Below the pieces are notes generated by a model. That model had not been told where the DNA came from and made no database searches. It worked only from the letters and a program-made list of their open reading frames with translations. The position numbers and the translations under genes are program-made. Positions 22,215 through 30,473 of a DNA stretch of 64,000 nucleotides are shown piece by piece (the stretch's first letter is position 1; each line of letters opens with the position of its first letter). Source of the DNA: Methylobacterium sp. Leaf91. Its GTDB lineage: Bacteria; Pseudomonadota; Alphaproteobacteria; Rhizobiales; Beijerinckiaceae. The stretch is from NCBI RefSeq assembly GCF_001422815.1, contig NZ_LMMP01000034.1, forward strand, positions 240,140 to 304,139. Direction: 5' to 3'.

Positions 22215-23627
22215 TTGCTACACGTTTCGACCCGCGGCGCCGCGGCGCCCCTCAGCTTTTCCGATGCTCTCCTCGCCGGTCTCGCCCGCGACGGCGGTTT
22301 GTACCTGCCCGAGAGCTGGCCGCAGATTTCCCGTGACGCGATCGCCGGACTGGCGGGACAGCGTTATGCCGATGCGGCCAAGCTCGTCCTGCGGCCGCTG
22401 ATCGACGGCGAGATCGCGGATGCCGATCTCGACCGGATGATCGAGGAATCCTACGCCACGTTCCGCCACCCGGCGGTGTGCCCGCTGGTGCAGCTCGACG
22501 ACAACCTGTTTCTGCTGGAGCTCTTCCACGGTCCGACGCTGGCGTTCAAGGACGTGGCGATGCAGCTTCTCGGCCGGTTGATGGACCACGTCCTGCGGTC
22601 CCGCGGCTCGCGCGCCACCATCGTCGGCGCCACCTCGGGCGATACCGGCAGCGCCGCCGTCGAGGCTTTCCGCGGGCTCGATCAGGTCGATATCTTCATC
22701 CTGTTTCCCTATGGCCGCGTCTCCGAGGTGCAGCGCCGCCAGATGACCTCGGTGGGGGCGGACAATGTCCACGCCATCGCCATCGACGGTAATTTCGACG
22801 ATTGCCAGAACATCGTCAAAGCGCTGTTCCAGCACGCGGATTTCGCCGATGAGCTGCGGCTCTCCGGCGTCAACTCGATCAATTGGGCGCGGGTCGCCGC
22901 GCAGGCGGTCTATTACTTCACCAGCGCCGTGGCCCTGGGCGCCCCGCACCGCCCCGTCTCCTTCGCGGTGCCGACAGGCAATTTCGGCGACATCCTCGCC
23001 GGGTGGGTCGCCAAGCGCATGGGCCTGCCCATCGAACGCCTGATGATCGGCACCAACGCCAACGACATCCTGGCCCGCACCCTGGAACACGGTGCCTACG
23101 AGGTTCGCGGTGTTCAGCCGACCACCTCGCCCTCCATGGACATCCAGATCTCGTCGAATTTCGAGCGGCTTCTGTTCGAGGCCCTGGGCCGCGATGCGTC
23201 GAGCCTGTCGCGGCTGATGGCGGGATTGAAGCAATCGGGCGGTTTCCATCTCGACGAGACGGTACTCAAAGCCGTCCGCGACGAGTTCGACGCGGCCTCG
23301 GTCCCCGAAGAGGCCGTCATCGCCGAGATCGCACGGGTGCATCGGGAGATCGGCATGGTCATCGACCCGCACACCGCCATCGGCGTTCATGCCGGCCGCC
23401 GCCTTCTCGAGAAGGATGCGAAGACACCCGTCGTCGCCCTGGCCACCGCACACCCAGCCAAGTTTCCGGATGCGGTCTCCCAGGCGACGGGCGGCCTTCG
23501 CCCCGTGCTGCCGCCGCATCTCGCCGACCTGCTGGATCGGAAGGAGCGCTTCGACCGCGTCGCCAACGACCAGGCGGCGGTGGAAGCCTTCATCCGCGCA
23601 CATTCACGCATCACGGCCGGGAACTGA
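22215..23627 (+). CDS. thrC: Threonine synthase
   Basis: 470 residues, starting at TTG. This PLP enzyme converts O-phosphohomoserine to threonine. The N-terminus MLHVSTRGAAAPLSFSDALL is the family's. The PLP-lysine is in HGPTLAFKDVAMQ, and the phosphate-binding SGDTGSAAVEAF and PTGNFGDILAG loops are present. It is followed after 6 bp by the M16 peptidase gene, a common alphaproteobacterial pair. Confidence 0.97.
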   Translation: MLHVSTRGAAAPLSFSDALLAGLARDGGLYLPESWPQISRDAIAGLAGQRYADAAKLVLRPLIDGEIADADLDRMIEESYATFRHPAVCPLVQLDDNLFLLELFHGPTLAFKDVAMQLLGRLMDHVLRSRGSRATIVGATSGDTGSAAVEAFRGLDQVDIFILFPYGRVSEVQRRQMTSVGADNVHAIAIDGNFDDCQNIVKALFQHADFADELRLSGVNSINWARVAAQAVYYFTSAVALGAPHRPVSFAVPTGNFGDILAGWVAKRMGLPIERLMIGTNANDILARTLEHGAYEVRGVQPTTSPSMDIQISSNFERLLFEALGRDASSLSRLMAGLKQSGGFHLDETVLKAVRDEFDAASVPEEAVIAEIARVHREIGMVIDPHTAIGVHAGRRLLEKDAKTPVVALATAHPAKFPDAVSQATGGLRPVLPPHLADLLDRKERFDRVANDQAAVEAFIRAHSRITAGN

Positions 23628-23633
23628 GACAGC

Positions 23634-24929
23634 ATGAACCAGCATTTCGCGACCCATGGCGCCTCTCCCGGCCTGAAAGTATCCCGCCTCTCCAACGGCA
23701 TCACCGTGACCACGGAGACGATGCCGGGTGTCGCGACCGCGACACTGGGAGTCTGGGTGGGCGCCGGATCGCGCCACGAGCGGGCCGATGAGGGCGGCCT
23801 CAGCCATCTCATCGAGCATATGGCGTTCAAGGGAACCGAGACCCGCTCCGCCCGCCGGATCGCCGAGGACATCGAGAATGTCGGCGGCGACATCAATGCC
23901 GCCACCAGCGCTGAAGGAACCAGCTACACCGCGCGCGTGCTCGGCGAGGATGCCGGCGTCGCCCTCGACGTGATCGGCGACATCCTCACGCGATCGGTCT
24001 TCGACGCTGGCGAGCTCGCCCGCGAGAAGGGGGTGATCCTCCAGGAATACGCCGCCATCGAGGATACGCCGGACGACGTGGTCTACGAGGCCTTCACCGC
24101 GGCGGCTTTCCCGGATCAGCCGATCGGCCGTCCGATCATCGGCACGCCGCAGACCATCGCGAGCTTCGACCGCGACGCCATCGAAGCCTATCTCGCCCGC
24201 GAATACACCCCGGACCGCATCGTCGTAGCCGCAGCGGGCGCCATCTCCCACGAGGCCATCGTCGAGGCGGCCGAGCACCATTTCGGCGGGATGCCGGCGA
24301 CGGTCGCCCCGGAAATGGTCCCCGGCACCTATGTCGGCGGCGAAAAGCGGATCCAGAAAAAGCTCGAACAGGCCAATCTCGTGCTGGGCCTGCCCGGCCT
24401 CTCCTTTCGCGACGAAGGCTATTACGCCCTTCACATGTTCGCGCAGGTGCTTGGCGGCGGTCTCACCTCACGGCTCTGGCACGAGGTGCGCGAGACCCGC
24501 GGCCTGGCCTACGAGATCCAGGCGTTCCACTGGTCCTTCGTCGATTGCGGCCTGTTCGGTATCGGCGCCGGCACGTCCGGCTCGGATCTCGCCGAACTCG
24601 TCGACGTGACCCTGGCCGCCACGGCGAAGGCGGCGCGTGACGCGGATTCGGTCGAGGTCGCCCGCGCCAAGGCCCAGGTGAAGGTGGCTTTGCTGTCGGC
24701 CCTGGAGACCCCCGGCGGTCGGATCGAACGCAATGCCCGCCAGATGCTGGCCTGGGGCCGGGTGATCCCGCCGCCGGAGGTCATCGCCAAGATCGACGCC
24801 GTCACCGTGGACGATGTGAGGGCGGCGGGTCTGCGTCTGCTCTCGGGCGCTCCGACGCTGGCGGCGATCGGGCCGATCAAGAAGCTTCCGTCCCTGGAGA
24901 AGATGAGGGGCGTGCTTCAGGCAAGCTGA
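23634..24929 (+). CDS. M16 family zinc peptidase (processing-peptidase-like)
   Basis: 431 residues. The inverted zinc motif HLIEH (HxxEH) is in LSHLIEHMAFKGT near residues 57-61, with the downstream acidic residue in the EYAAIEDTPDDVVYE region. The C-terminal M16 half contains ETRGLAYEIQAFH. It belongs to the group of single-domain relatives of the mitochondrial processing peptidase beta subunit. The substrate is unknown. It is co-transcribed with thrC. Confidence 0.93.
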   Translation: MNQHFATHGASPGLKVSRLSNGITVTTETMPGVATATLGVWVGAGSRHERADEGGLSHLIEHMAFKGTETRSARRIAEDIENVGGDINAATSAEGTSYTARVLGEDAGVALDVIGDILTRSVFDAGELAREKGVILQEYAAIEDTPDDVVYEAFTAAAFPDQPIGRPIIGTPQTIASFDRDAIEAYLAREYTPDRIVVAAAGAISHEAIVEAAEHHFGGMPATVAPEMVPGTYVGGEKRIQKKLEQANLVLGLPGLSFRDEGYYALHMFAQVLGGGLTSRLWHEVRETRGLAYEIQAFHWSFVDCGLFGIGAGTSGSDLAELVDVTLAATAKAARDADSVEVARAKAQVKVALLSALETPGGRIERNARQMLAWGRVIPPPEVIAKIDAVTVDDVRAAGLRLLSGAPTLAAIGPIKKLPSLEKMRGVLQAS

Positions 24930-25250
24930 GCAGCGTTCCCGGTTCGACGCGGATGCGCCGGACCGGGACCAGGAAAACGGAAAGTTCCTGGTCGGAATGG
25001 GTCCTGCCCCGTCAATGCCGCCGCGCGCAGCATTTTGGCGGTGAAGCTCCACCATCGTGAAGCGTTACCGGCTTGTTTTGGCCGCAAAGGAGCGCGATCC
25101 CATCCTCCTCGGCGCTACGCCAAGAAGCAGTGGGTGCCGCAATGCGAGGCAGACCGCTCGCCTTGTCCGTGGACCCCCCCGCCGGTACGACTGGGCTACA
25201 AGCTGAGCCGTATTCCTCATCAGTGCCCGCCCGGCCGGAACACTCGCCCG
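24930..25250. other. Intergenic region before the GGDEF-EAL gene
   Basis: No credible gene. The GGDEF-EAL frame is open back to 25035, but those first 72 codons are rich in Pro, Arg, His and Cys, have no ribosome site and look non-coding. A perfect stem-loop lies at 24967-24993. The promoter of the downstream gene should be in the second half. Confidence 0.5.
24967..24993. terminator. 9-bp stem-loop after the M16 peptidase gene
   Basis: GACCAGGAA and TTCCTGGTC are perfect 9-bp arms around nine bases. There is no T-run, so it may be a factor-assisted terminator or a 3'-end stabiliser for the thrC-M16 transcript. Confidence 0.5.
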
Positions 25251-28136
25251 TTGCGCAGATCCCTCTACGTCCTCAACGTTTTCGTCTCCCTGCTGATCGG
25301 CATCCTGGCAACGGGAGCGCCGGCTTCGGCCGTGGAAGCCGTGCGGGTGACCCTCGACGCTCCGGCCATCGACCTGACGCCGATGATCGAGCGCTACCGC
25401 TCCGATGGCGACCTGATCCAGATCTCCACCGCTCCCGGCAAGGACGGCATCGTCCGCCGCATCGTGGTGAAGGCTCGCGATAGCGGCGCACGACCGGACT
25501 GGATGGTGTTCGCGCTCACCAACGACACCGACGAGCAGATCGACCGGGTTCTCGTGGCCCCGCATTTCCGTCTCGTCGGGTCGGGGGTGATCTGGCCGGA
25601 TCTGGGAGGCTCGCGCATCGCCGCGATCACGGCGAGCCAGGGCATCCGGCCCGAACGCGACGAGAACCCGGAAGCCGACCAGTTCGTCATCACCCTCGAT
25701 CCCGGCGCGACCGTGACCTTCGTGGCCGAGCTGCATGGGCCGAACGTGCCGCAGGTCTATCTCTGGGACCAGGAAGCCTACCGCAAGAAATCCACCGGCC
25801 TGACGCTCTACAAGGGCATCATCATCGGTATTGCCGGCCTTCTCGCCCTGTTCCTCACGATCATCTTCGTGGTGAAGGGTGCGATCATCTTTCCGGCGGC
25901 CGCGGCTTTGGCCTGGGCCGTTCTCGCCTATGCCTGTATCGACTTTGGCTTTCTGCAACGGGTCTTCCCCGTCACCGAGGTGGCCGAGCGGGTCTATCGC
26001 GCATCAGCCGAGGCCGTGCTCGGCGCGACGCTCCTCGTCTTCCTGTTCGCCTATCTCAACCTCAGCCGCTGGCATGTACGCTACGGCCACGTGGCGTTCT
26101 TCTGGCTCGCCTTTCTCGCCGGCCTCGTCGGCCTTGCGGTCTTCGATCCGCCGGTCGCGGCCGGCGTCGCCCGCATCTCCATCGCCGCCGTCGCCGGTGT
26201 CGGCCTGCTGCTGATCGTCTATCTCGCCATTCATAACGGCTACGACCGCGCGATCCTTCTCGTACCGACCTGGTTCCTCCTTCTCGTCTGGGTCGTGGCT
26301 GCGGGCTTCGCCATCACCGGACAGATCGGCAGCGACCTCGTCCAACCGGCCCTGATCGGCGGTCTCGTTCTGATCGTCATGCTCATCGGCTTCACGGTGA
26401 TGCAGCACGCCTTCACCGGGGGCGGGATGACCCATTCCCTGGTCTCCGACACAGAGCGCCGCGCTTTGGCCCTGACGGGCGCCGGCGATGTGGTGTTCGA
26501 TTGGGATGTCCCGGGAGACCGGGTCTTCGCCGGCCAGGAGATCGAGAGCCAGCTCGGCCTGAAGCGCGGCACCCTGGAAGGCCCGGCCTCGAACTGGCTC
26601 GGCCTTGTCCATCCCTTCGACGTGGACCGCTATTCGACGGCGCTGGACACGGTGATCGAAGAGCGGCGCGGTCGCATCGTTCACGATTTCCGCCTCCGCT
26701 CCACGGAAGGCCTCTATGTCTGGTACCGGCTGAAGGCCCGGCCGGTGATCGGGCCGGACGGCGAAGTCATTCGCATCGTCGGCACCATCTCGGACGTTAC
26801 CGAAGTGAAGACGGCCGAGGAGCGCCTGCTCTACGACGCGATCCATGACAGCCTCACCGGCCTGCCCAACCGCGAATTGTTCAACGACCGCCTCGACGCC
26901 GCCCTCGCCTTCGCGAGTCAGGATGCGCGCCTGAAGCCGACGACGATCCTCCTCGACGTCGACCGGTTCAAGGCGATCAACGATGCCATCGGCCTCTCGG
27001 CTGGCGATTCGATCCTGCTCACCCTGTCGCGCCGTCTCGGCCGGCTGCTGCGCCCTCAGGATACCTTGGCCCGCATCGCCGGGGATGAATTCGGTTTGAT
27101 CCTGCTGTCGGAGCGGGAGCCCGACCGCATCATCGCCTTCACGGACATGATCCGCCGGGCGATCGCCACGCCCATCACCTATGCCGACCGCGAGATCTTC
27201 CTTACGGTCTCGGTAGGGATCGTCCTGCATGAGGTCGGAACTGCCCTCAAACGCGAAGACGTGTTCAAGAACGCCGAGATCGCCATGATCCAGGCCAAGC
27301 GCAACGGCGGCGACCGCACCGAAGTGTTCCGTGCCTCCATGCGCAACGAGCGCAGCGACCGGCTGATGCTCGAAGCCGACCTGCAGCGGGCGATCGAGCG
27401 CAACGAAATGAAGGTGCTGTTCCAGCCCGTCGTCCGCCTCGAGGACCGCACGGTGGCGGGTTTCGAGACGGTCCTGCGCTGGGATCACGCCAAGCTCGGC
27501 CGTATCCCCTCCTCCACCTTCATGCCGATCGCGGAGGAGAGCGGCTTCGTCGTCACGCTGGGCATCTTCGCGTTGGAGCGCACCGCCCTCGAACTCGCGG
27601 CCTGGCAGCGATCACTCGATGTCGATCCCCCGATCTTCGCCTGCGTGAACGTGTCCTCGCGGCAGATCCTCCGACACGACCTGCTTCATGACGTGAAGAC
27701 GATCATGGCCCGGTCGGGCGTCCTTCCCGGTTCGCTCAAGCTCGAATTCGGCGAGGGTCTGGTGATGGAGAACCCGGAATATGCGGCCCAGATGCTGAGC
27801 CGCATCCACGAACTCGGCGCCGGCCTGTCGCTGGACGATTTCGGCACCGGTTACTCGGCCCTGTCCTATCTCCAGCGGTTCCCGTTCGACACGATCAAGA
27901 TCGACCCGACATTCGTGCGCCAGATGGCGGGCGGGCAATCGGTCATGCTGCGCTCCATCGTGAAGATGGCCCAGGAACTCGGCCTCGCCATCATCGCTGA
28001 TGGGGCTGAGAACGAATCCGACGCGCAGACCCTGGCCGAGTTCGGTTGCGAATACGCCCAGGGGACGGCATTCGGCGATCCGATGTCGATGCTTCAGGCC
28101 CGCCAATTGGTCGGCGCGGCGCCGGAAGCGGCCTGA
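25251..28136 (+). CDS. Membrane-bound PAS-GGDEF-EAL cyclic-di-GMP protein
   Basis: 961 residues from a TTG at 25251, chosen because a signal-like hydrophobic segment (SLYVLNVFVSLLIGILATG) follows and upstream codons look non-coding. The order is: periplasmic domain (to about residue 190), seven or so transmembrane helices like the 7TMR-DISM type (about 190-400), a PAS-like domain, GGDEF, EAL. The GGDEF motif reads AGDEF (near 27078). The EAL motif reads ETVLRW (near 27466). The loop-6 DDFGTGYSALSYL and the NVSSRQ and KIDPTFV segments are intact, but the usual AEGVE reads ADGAE. Cyclase activity is plausible. Phosphodiesterase activity is doubtful. The start is uncertain. Confidence 0.85.
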   Translation: MRRSLYVLNVFVSLLIGILATGAPASAVEAVRVTLDAPAIDLTPMIERYRSDGDLIQISTAPGKDGIVRRIVVKARDSGARPDWMVFALTNDTDEQIDRVLVAPHFRLVGSGVIWPDLGGSRIAAITASQGIRPERDENPEADQFVITLDPGATVTFVAELHGPNVPQVYLWDQEAYRKKSTGLTLYKGIIIGIAGLLALFLTIIFVVKGAIIFPAAAALAWAVLAYACIDFGFLQRVFPVTEVAERVYRASAEAVLGATLLVFLFAYLNLSRWHVRYGHVAFFWLAFLAGLVGLAVFDPPVAAGVARISIAAVAGVGLLLIVYLAIHNGYDRAILLVPTWFLLLVWVVAAGFAITGQIGSDLVQPALIGGLVLIVMLIGFTVMQHAFTGGGMTHSLVSDTERRALALTGAGDVVFDWDVPGDRVFAGQEIESQLGLKRGTLEGPASNWLGLVHPFDVDRYSTALDTVIEERRGRIVHDFRLRSTEGLYVWYRLKARPVIGPDGEVIRIVGTISDVTEVKTAEERLLYDAIHDSLTGLPNRELFNDRLDAALAFASQDARLKPTTILLDVDRFKAINDAIGLSAGDSILLTLSRRLGRLLRPQDTLARIAGDEFGLILLSEREPDRIIAFTDMIRRAIATPITYADREIFLTVSVGIVLHEVGTALKREDVFKNAEIAMIQAKRNGGDRTEVFRASMRNERSDRLMLEADLQRAIERNEMKVLFQPVVRLEDRTVAGFETVLRWDHAKLGRIPSSTFMPIAEESGFVVTLGIFALERTALELAAWQRSLDVDPPIFACVNVSSRQILRHDLLHDVKTIMARSGVLPGSLKLEFGEGLVMENPEYAAQMLSRIHELGAGLSLDDFGTGYSALSYLQRFPFDTIKIDPTFVRQMAGGQSVMLRSIVKMAQELGLAIIADGAENESDAQTLAEFGCEYAQGTAFGDPMSMLQARQLVGAAPEAA

Positions 28137-28250
28137 TCGCCAAACCGTCACGGTTGAATTAAACGTCCCTTAACCATGATCGCGCATCGTCACGATCGAG
28201 ATGGATCGAACGGCGCGGCATGACCTGCCGTTCGTCAGGAGGCGGGCGTG

Positions 28251-28628
28251 ATGGCCGAAGCGGCATTGCGATTAGGCAACGAATTCGGTCACGGCGAGGA
28301 TTTCGGCTCGGATATCGTCAGGCGTCTGATGGCCCGGCCGATCCGCACCGGCGCCACCCCGAAGCGCGCGGACGCCTCCCCGGTGGCTTTGCCAGCCGAG
28401 CCGGTAGTGGAGGCGGTCGAAGAGATCGCTCTCGACACCGATCTGGCGCGGCTGCGTTCAGAGATCCTGGTGATGAAGGCGGTGCTGCGGGCCGAGCGGG
28501 AAGAGAACGCCGGCATCCGCGCCAGCGTCGAACGCCTTGCCGGACCGGAGCCGCTGTCGCCGGAAGCCCGTGCCGTGCGCGACCGCTGGGCCGCCCTCGT
28601 AGACAAGCTTCTCGACGGACCTCGTTGA
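28251..28628 (+). CDS. Hypothetical protein with a predicted coiled coil
   Basis: 125 residues (one more if the GTG at 28248 is used). AGGAGG at 28237-28242 supports the start. No known domain is recognised. Residues about 65-95 (LARLRSEILVMKAVLRAEREE) look like an amphipathic coiled coil, and the N-terminal 60 residues are Pro/Ala-rich and probably disordered. A small palindrome, AACCGT-C-ACGGTT, lies about 100 bp upstream at 28143-28155. The ferredoxin-reductase-like gene follows 76 bp downstream. Confidence 0.65.
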   Translation: MAEAALRLGNEFGHGEDFGSDIVRRLMARPIRTGATPKRADASPVALPAEPVVEAVEEIALDTDLARLRSEILVMKAVLRAEREENAGIRASVERLAGPEPLSPEARAVRDRWAALVDKLLDGPR

Positions 28629-28704
28629 GGTTTCCGCCATCGGCCGGCGCACGTCACCCGACACCGGCCTCCTTTCGACTTCTCTCATCCTCCGAGGCTC
28701 GACC

Positions 28705-29661
28705 ATGAGCGCGCGCTGCTCGCTTGTCGTCAACGGCAAGGCCGTGCGGGTCTCGACCGGCGATACGCCGCTCGAAGCCGCCCTTGCCGACGGCGTCATC
28801 GCCCCCACGACCGGTCTGCACGGTTCCCATCTTCTCGGACAGGGTTCCAACCCTTCGCCGCGCCGGGCGCAGGCCCGTCTGCACCGTGCCGAACCCGTCA
28901 AGCTCTCTTCACTCCGCCCCTCCAAGGCGGGTGAAAGCCTCGTCTTCGCCGAAGTGAAGCCGGCCGCGCAGGCGCGTCGGGTCGGCACGGTCACGCAGAT
29001 CGCGCCGCTCGGCGCCCATGTGATCGAGGTCGTCGTCACGATCACGCGCCGACTCGATCTCGAGCCCGGTCACCAGGTGACCGCCACGTTCGAAGGCTTC
29101 GAGCCGATCGACGTGAGCCCGACCCTGCGCCTCGACGGTACGACGGAGCTCAACGAGCTCGTCTTCCACCTCCGCCTCGGACATGCGTGCAACGCGGTCA
29201 CTCACGCCCTCGGCGAGGAAATCCTTCTCGGACATCCGGTCAAGATCAAGGGGCCGGTCGGACGCGGCTATTATCGCCCCGGCGGCGGCCGACTGCTGCT
29301 GGTGGGCCGGGAGACGGGCTTCGCCCCGATCTGGTCGATTGCCAGGGCAGCGCGCTACATCGAGCCCAACCGCGAGATCGTGGTGGTGATCGGTGCCAGC
29401 GATCCCCTCGACCTGTACATGCGTCCGTCGCTCGATTGGCTCAAGGCCACGGGTGTGTCGCGGATCACCCTCGTCGCCGATAGGATGAGGCAGCGGCCTC
29501 CGGACGTGCGTCCCGGTCCCCTCACGGCGCATCTCAGTGGCCTGAAGACCACCGATGTCGTGCATGTGGCGGGAGATACCTCCACCGTGGGCGCCGTCGA
29601 GGTTCTGGCGGCGGGCGCCGGAGCGCGATGCTACCCGATCCTGATCCCGCCGGGTCTTTAG
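28705..29661 (+). CDS. Ferredoxin-NAD(P)H reductase-like flavoprotein with a cysteine-less ferredoxin domain
   Basis: 318 residues. Residues about 1-85 resemble a plant-type [2Fe-2S] ferredoxin fold (SLVVNGKAVRVSTGDTPLEAALADG), but only Cys5 is present and the C-x4-C-x2-C loop is missing. The rest resembles the ferredoxin-reductase superfamily: a barrel from RRVGTVTQI, the phosphate-contacting KIKGPVGRGYY, and a nucleotide-binding LLLVGRETGFAPIWSIARA. The FAD motif RxYS is replaced by IDVSPTL. It may bind a flavin but cannot hold the usual cluster. The partner is unknown. The name is by fold only. Confidence 0.7.
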   Translation: MSARCSLVVNGKAVRVSTGDTPLEAALADGVIAPTTGLHGSHLLGQGSNPSPRRAQARLHRAEPVKLSSLRPSKAGESLVFAEVKPAAQARRVGTVTQIAPLGAHVIEVVVTITRRLDLEPGHQVTATFEGFEPIDVSPTLRLDGTTELNELVFHLRLGHACNAVTHALGEEILLGHPVKIKGPVGRGYYRPGGGRLLLVGRETGFAPIWSIARAARYIEPNREIVVVIGASDPLDLYMRPSLDWLKATGVSRITLVADRMRQRPPDVRPGPLTAHLSGLKTTDVVHVAGDTSTVGAVEVLAAGAGARCYPILIPPGL

Positions 29662-29692
29662 CCGCGACGCCTCGTACTGAGCGGCGCTGATC

Positions 29693-29714
29693 CCGGCCGA
29701 TCGCGATCAGCCGG
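29693..29714. repeat. Near-perfect 22-bp palindrome between convergent genes
   Basis: The two 11-base halves (29693-29703 and 29704-29714) are reverse complements except for one position. It lies between the stops of the flavoprotein gene and rlmE and has no T-run. It could be a shared 3' hairpin or a protein site. Confidence 0.4.
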
Positions 29715-29762
29715 TTCGGCGGATGAGCGGACAACCATGAGCCCACTCCCCGCCGCCAGATA

Positions 29763-30473
29763 TCAGGCGTCGTCCTCGACGGCTTCCGCCGACCCGCGAA
29801 ACCCGGTGGCCAGCACGTAGAGCTCACTCGAATCGGCACGGCTCGCCGACGGCTTCACGTGGCGCACCAGGGTGAAGTCGCGCTTCAGGTCGGCGAGCAG
29901 GGTGCCCTCGGTTCCACCCTGGAAGACCTTGGCGAGATAGGTGCCTCCGGGCGCCAGCACCTCACGGGCGAATTCCGCGGCGGTCTCGGCCAGGCCGATG
30001 ATGCGCAGATGGTCCGTCTGCTTGTGGCCGGTGGTGTTGGCCGCCATGTCGGACATGACGATATCAGCCTGACCGCCGAGGAGATTGATCAGCCTTTTCG
30101 GAGCGTCGGGATCGAGAAAGTCCAGGGTGATGAACTCGACGCCGACCATCGGCTCGATTTCGAGAAGGTCGATGCCGACGATCCGGCCGCTCGGCCCGAC
30201 GATCTTGGCGGCGACCTGAGACCAGCCTCCGGGCGCCGCGCCCAGATCGATGATCTTCTGGTTCGGCTTCAGGATCTTGAAACGCTCGTCGATCTCGAGG
30301 AGCTTGAAGGCGGCGCGCGAGCGGTAGCCCTCGCGCTTGGCCCGCGCCACGTAGGGATCGTTGAGTTGCCGTTCGAGCCACCGCTTCTGAGACGCGGTGC
30401 GGCCGCGCCCCGTCTTCACCCGCTGCTTGAGATCGCCTCGCAACCCGCCGCCCGCGCCACGCCTGTCGGTCAA
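29763..30473 (-). CDS. rlmE: 23S rRNA (uridine-2'-O)-methyltransferase RlmE (FtsJ)
   Basis: 236 residues from TTG at 30473. It methylates U2552 of 23S rRNA with S-adenosylmethionine. The SAM site DLGAAPGGWSQVA, the MSDMAANTTG segment and KVFQGG (catalytic lysine) are present. The frame is open far upstream, but those codons overlap ppx. CGGAGG six bases before the TTG, and the TTGA overlap with the ppx stop, settle the start. The C-terminus (PSASRADSSELYVLATGF) is typical. Confidence 0.95.
   Translation of the reverse strand: MTDRRGAGGGLRGDLKQRVKTGRGRTASQKRWLERQLNDPYVARAKREGYRSRAAFKLLEIDERFKILKPNQKIIDLGAAPGGWSQVAAKIVGPSGRIVGIDLLEIEPMVGVEFITLDFLDPDAPKRLINLLGGQADIVMSDMAANTTGHKQTDHLRIIGLAETAAEFAREVLAPGGTYLAKVFQGGTEGTLLADLKRDFTLVRHVKPSASRADSSELYVLATGFRGSAEAVEDDA

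Noticed and set aside
25035..25250. N-terminal extension of the GGDEF-EAL frame
   Set aside because: The 72 codons are rich in Pro, Arg, His and Cys, lack a ribosome site and are followed by a proper signal-like segment. Treated as upstream DNA.
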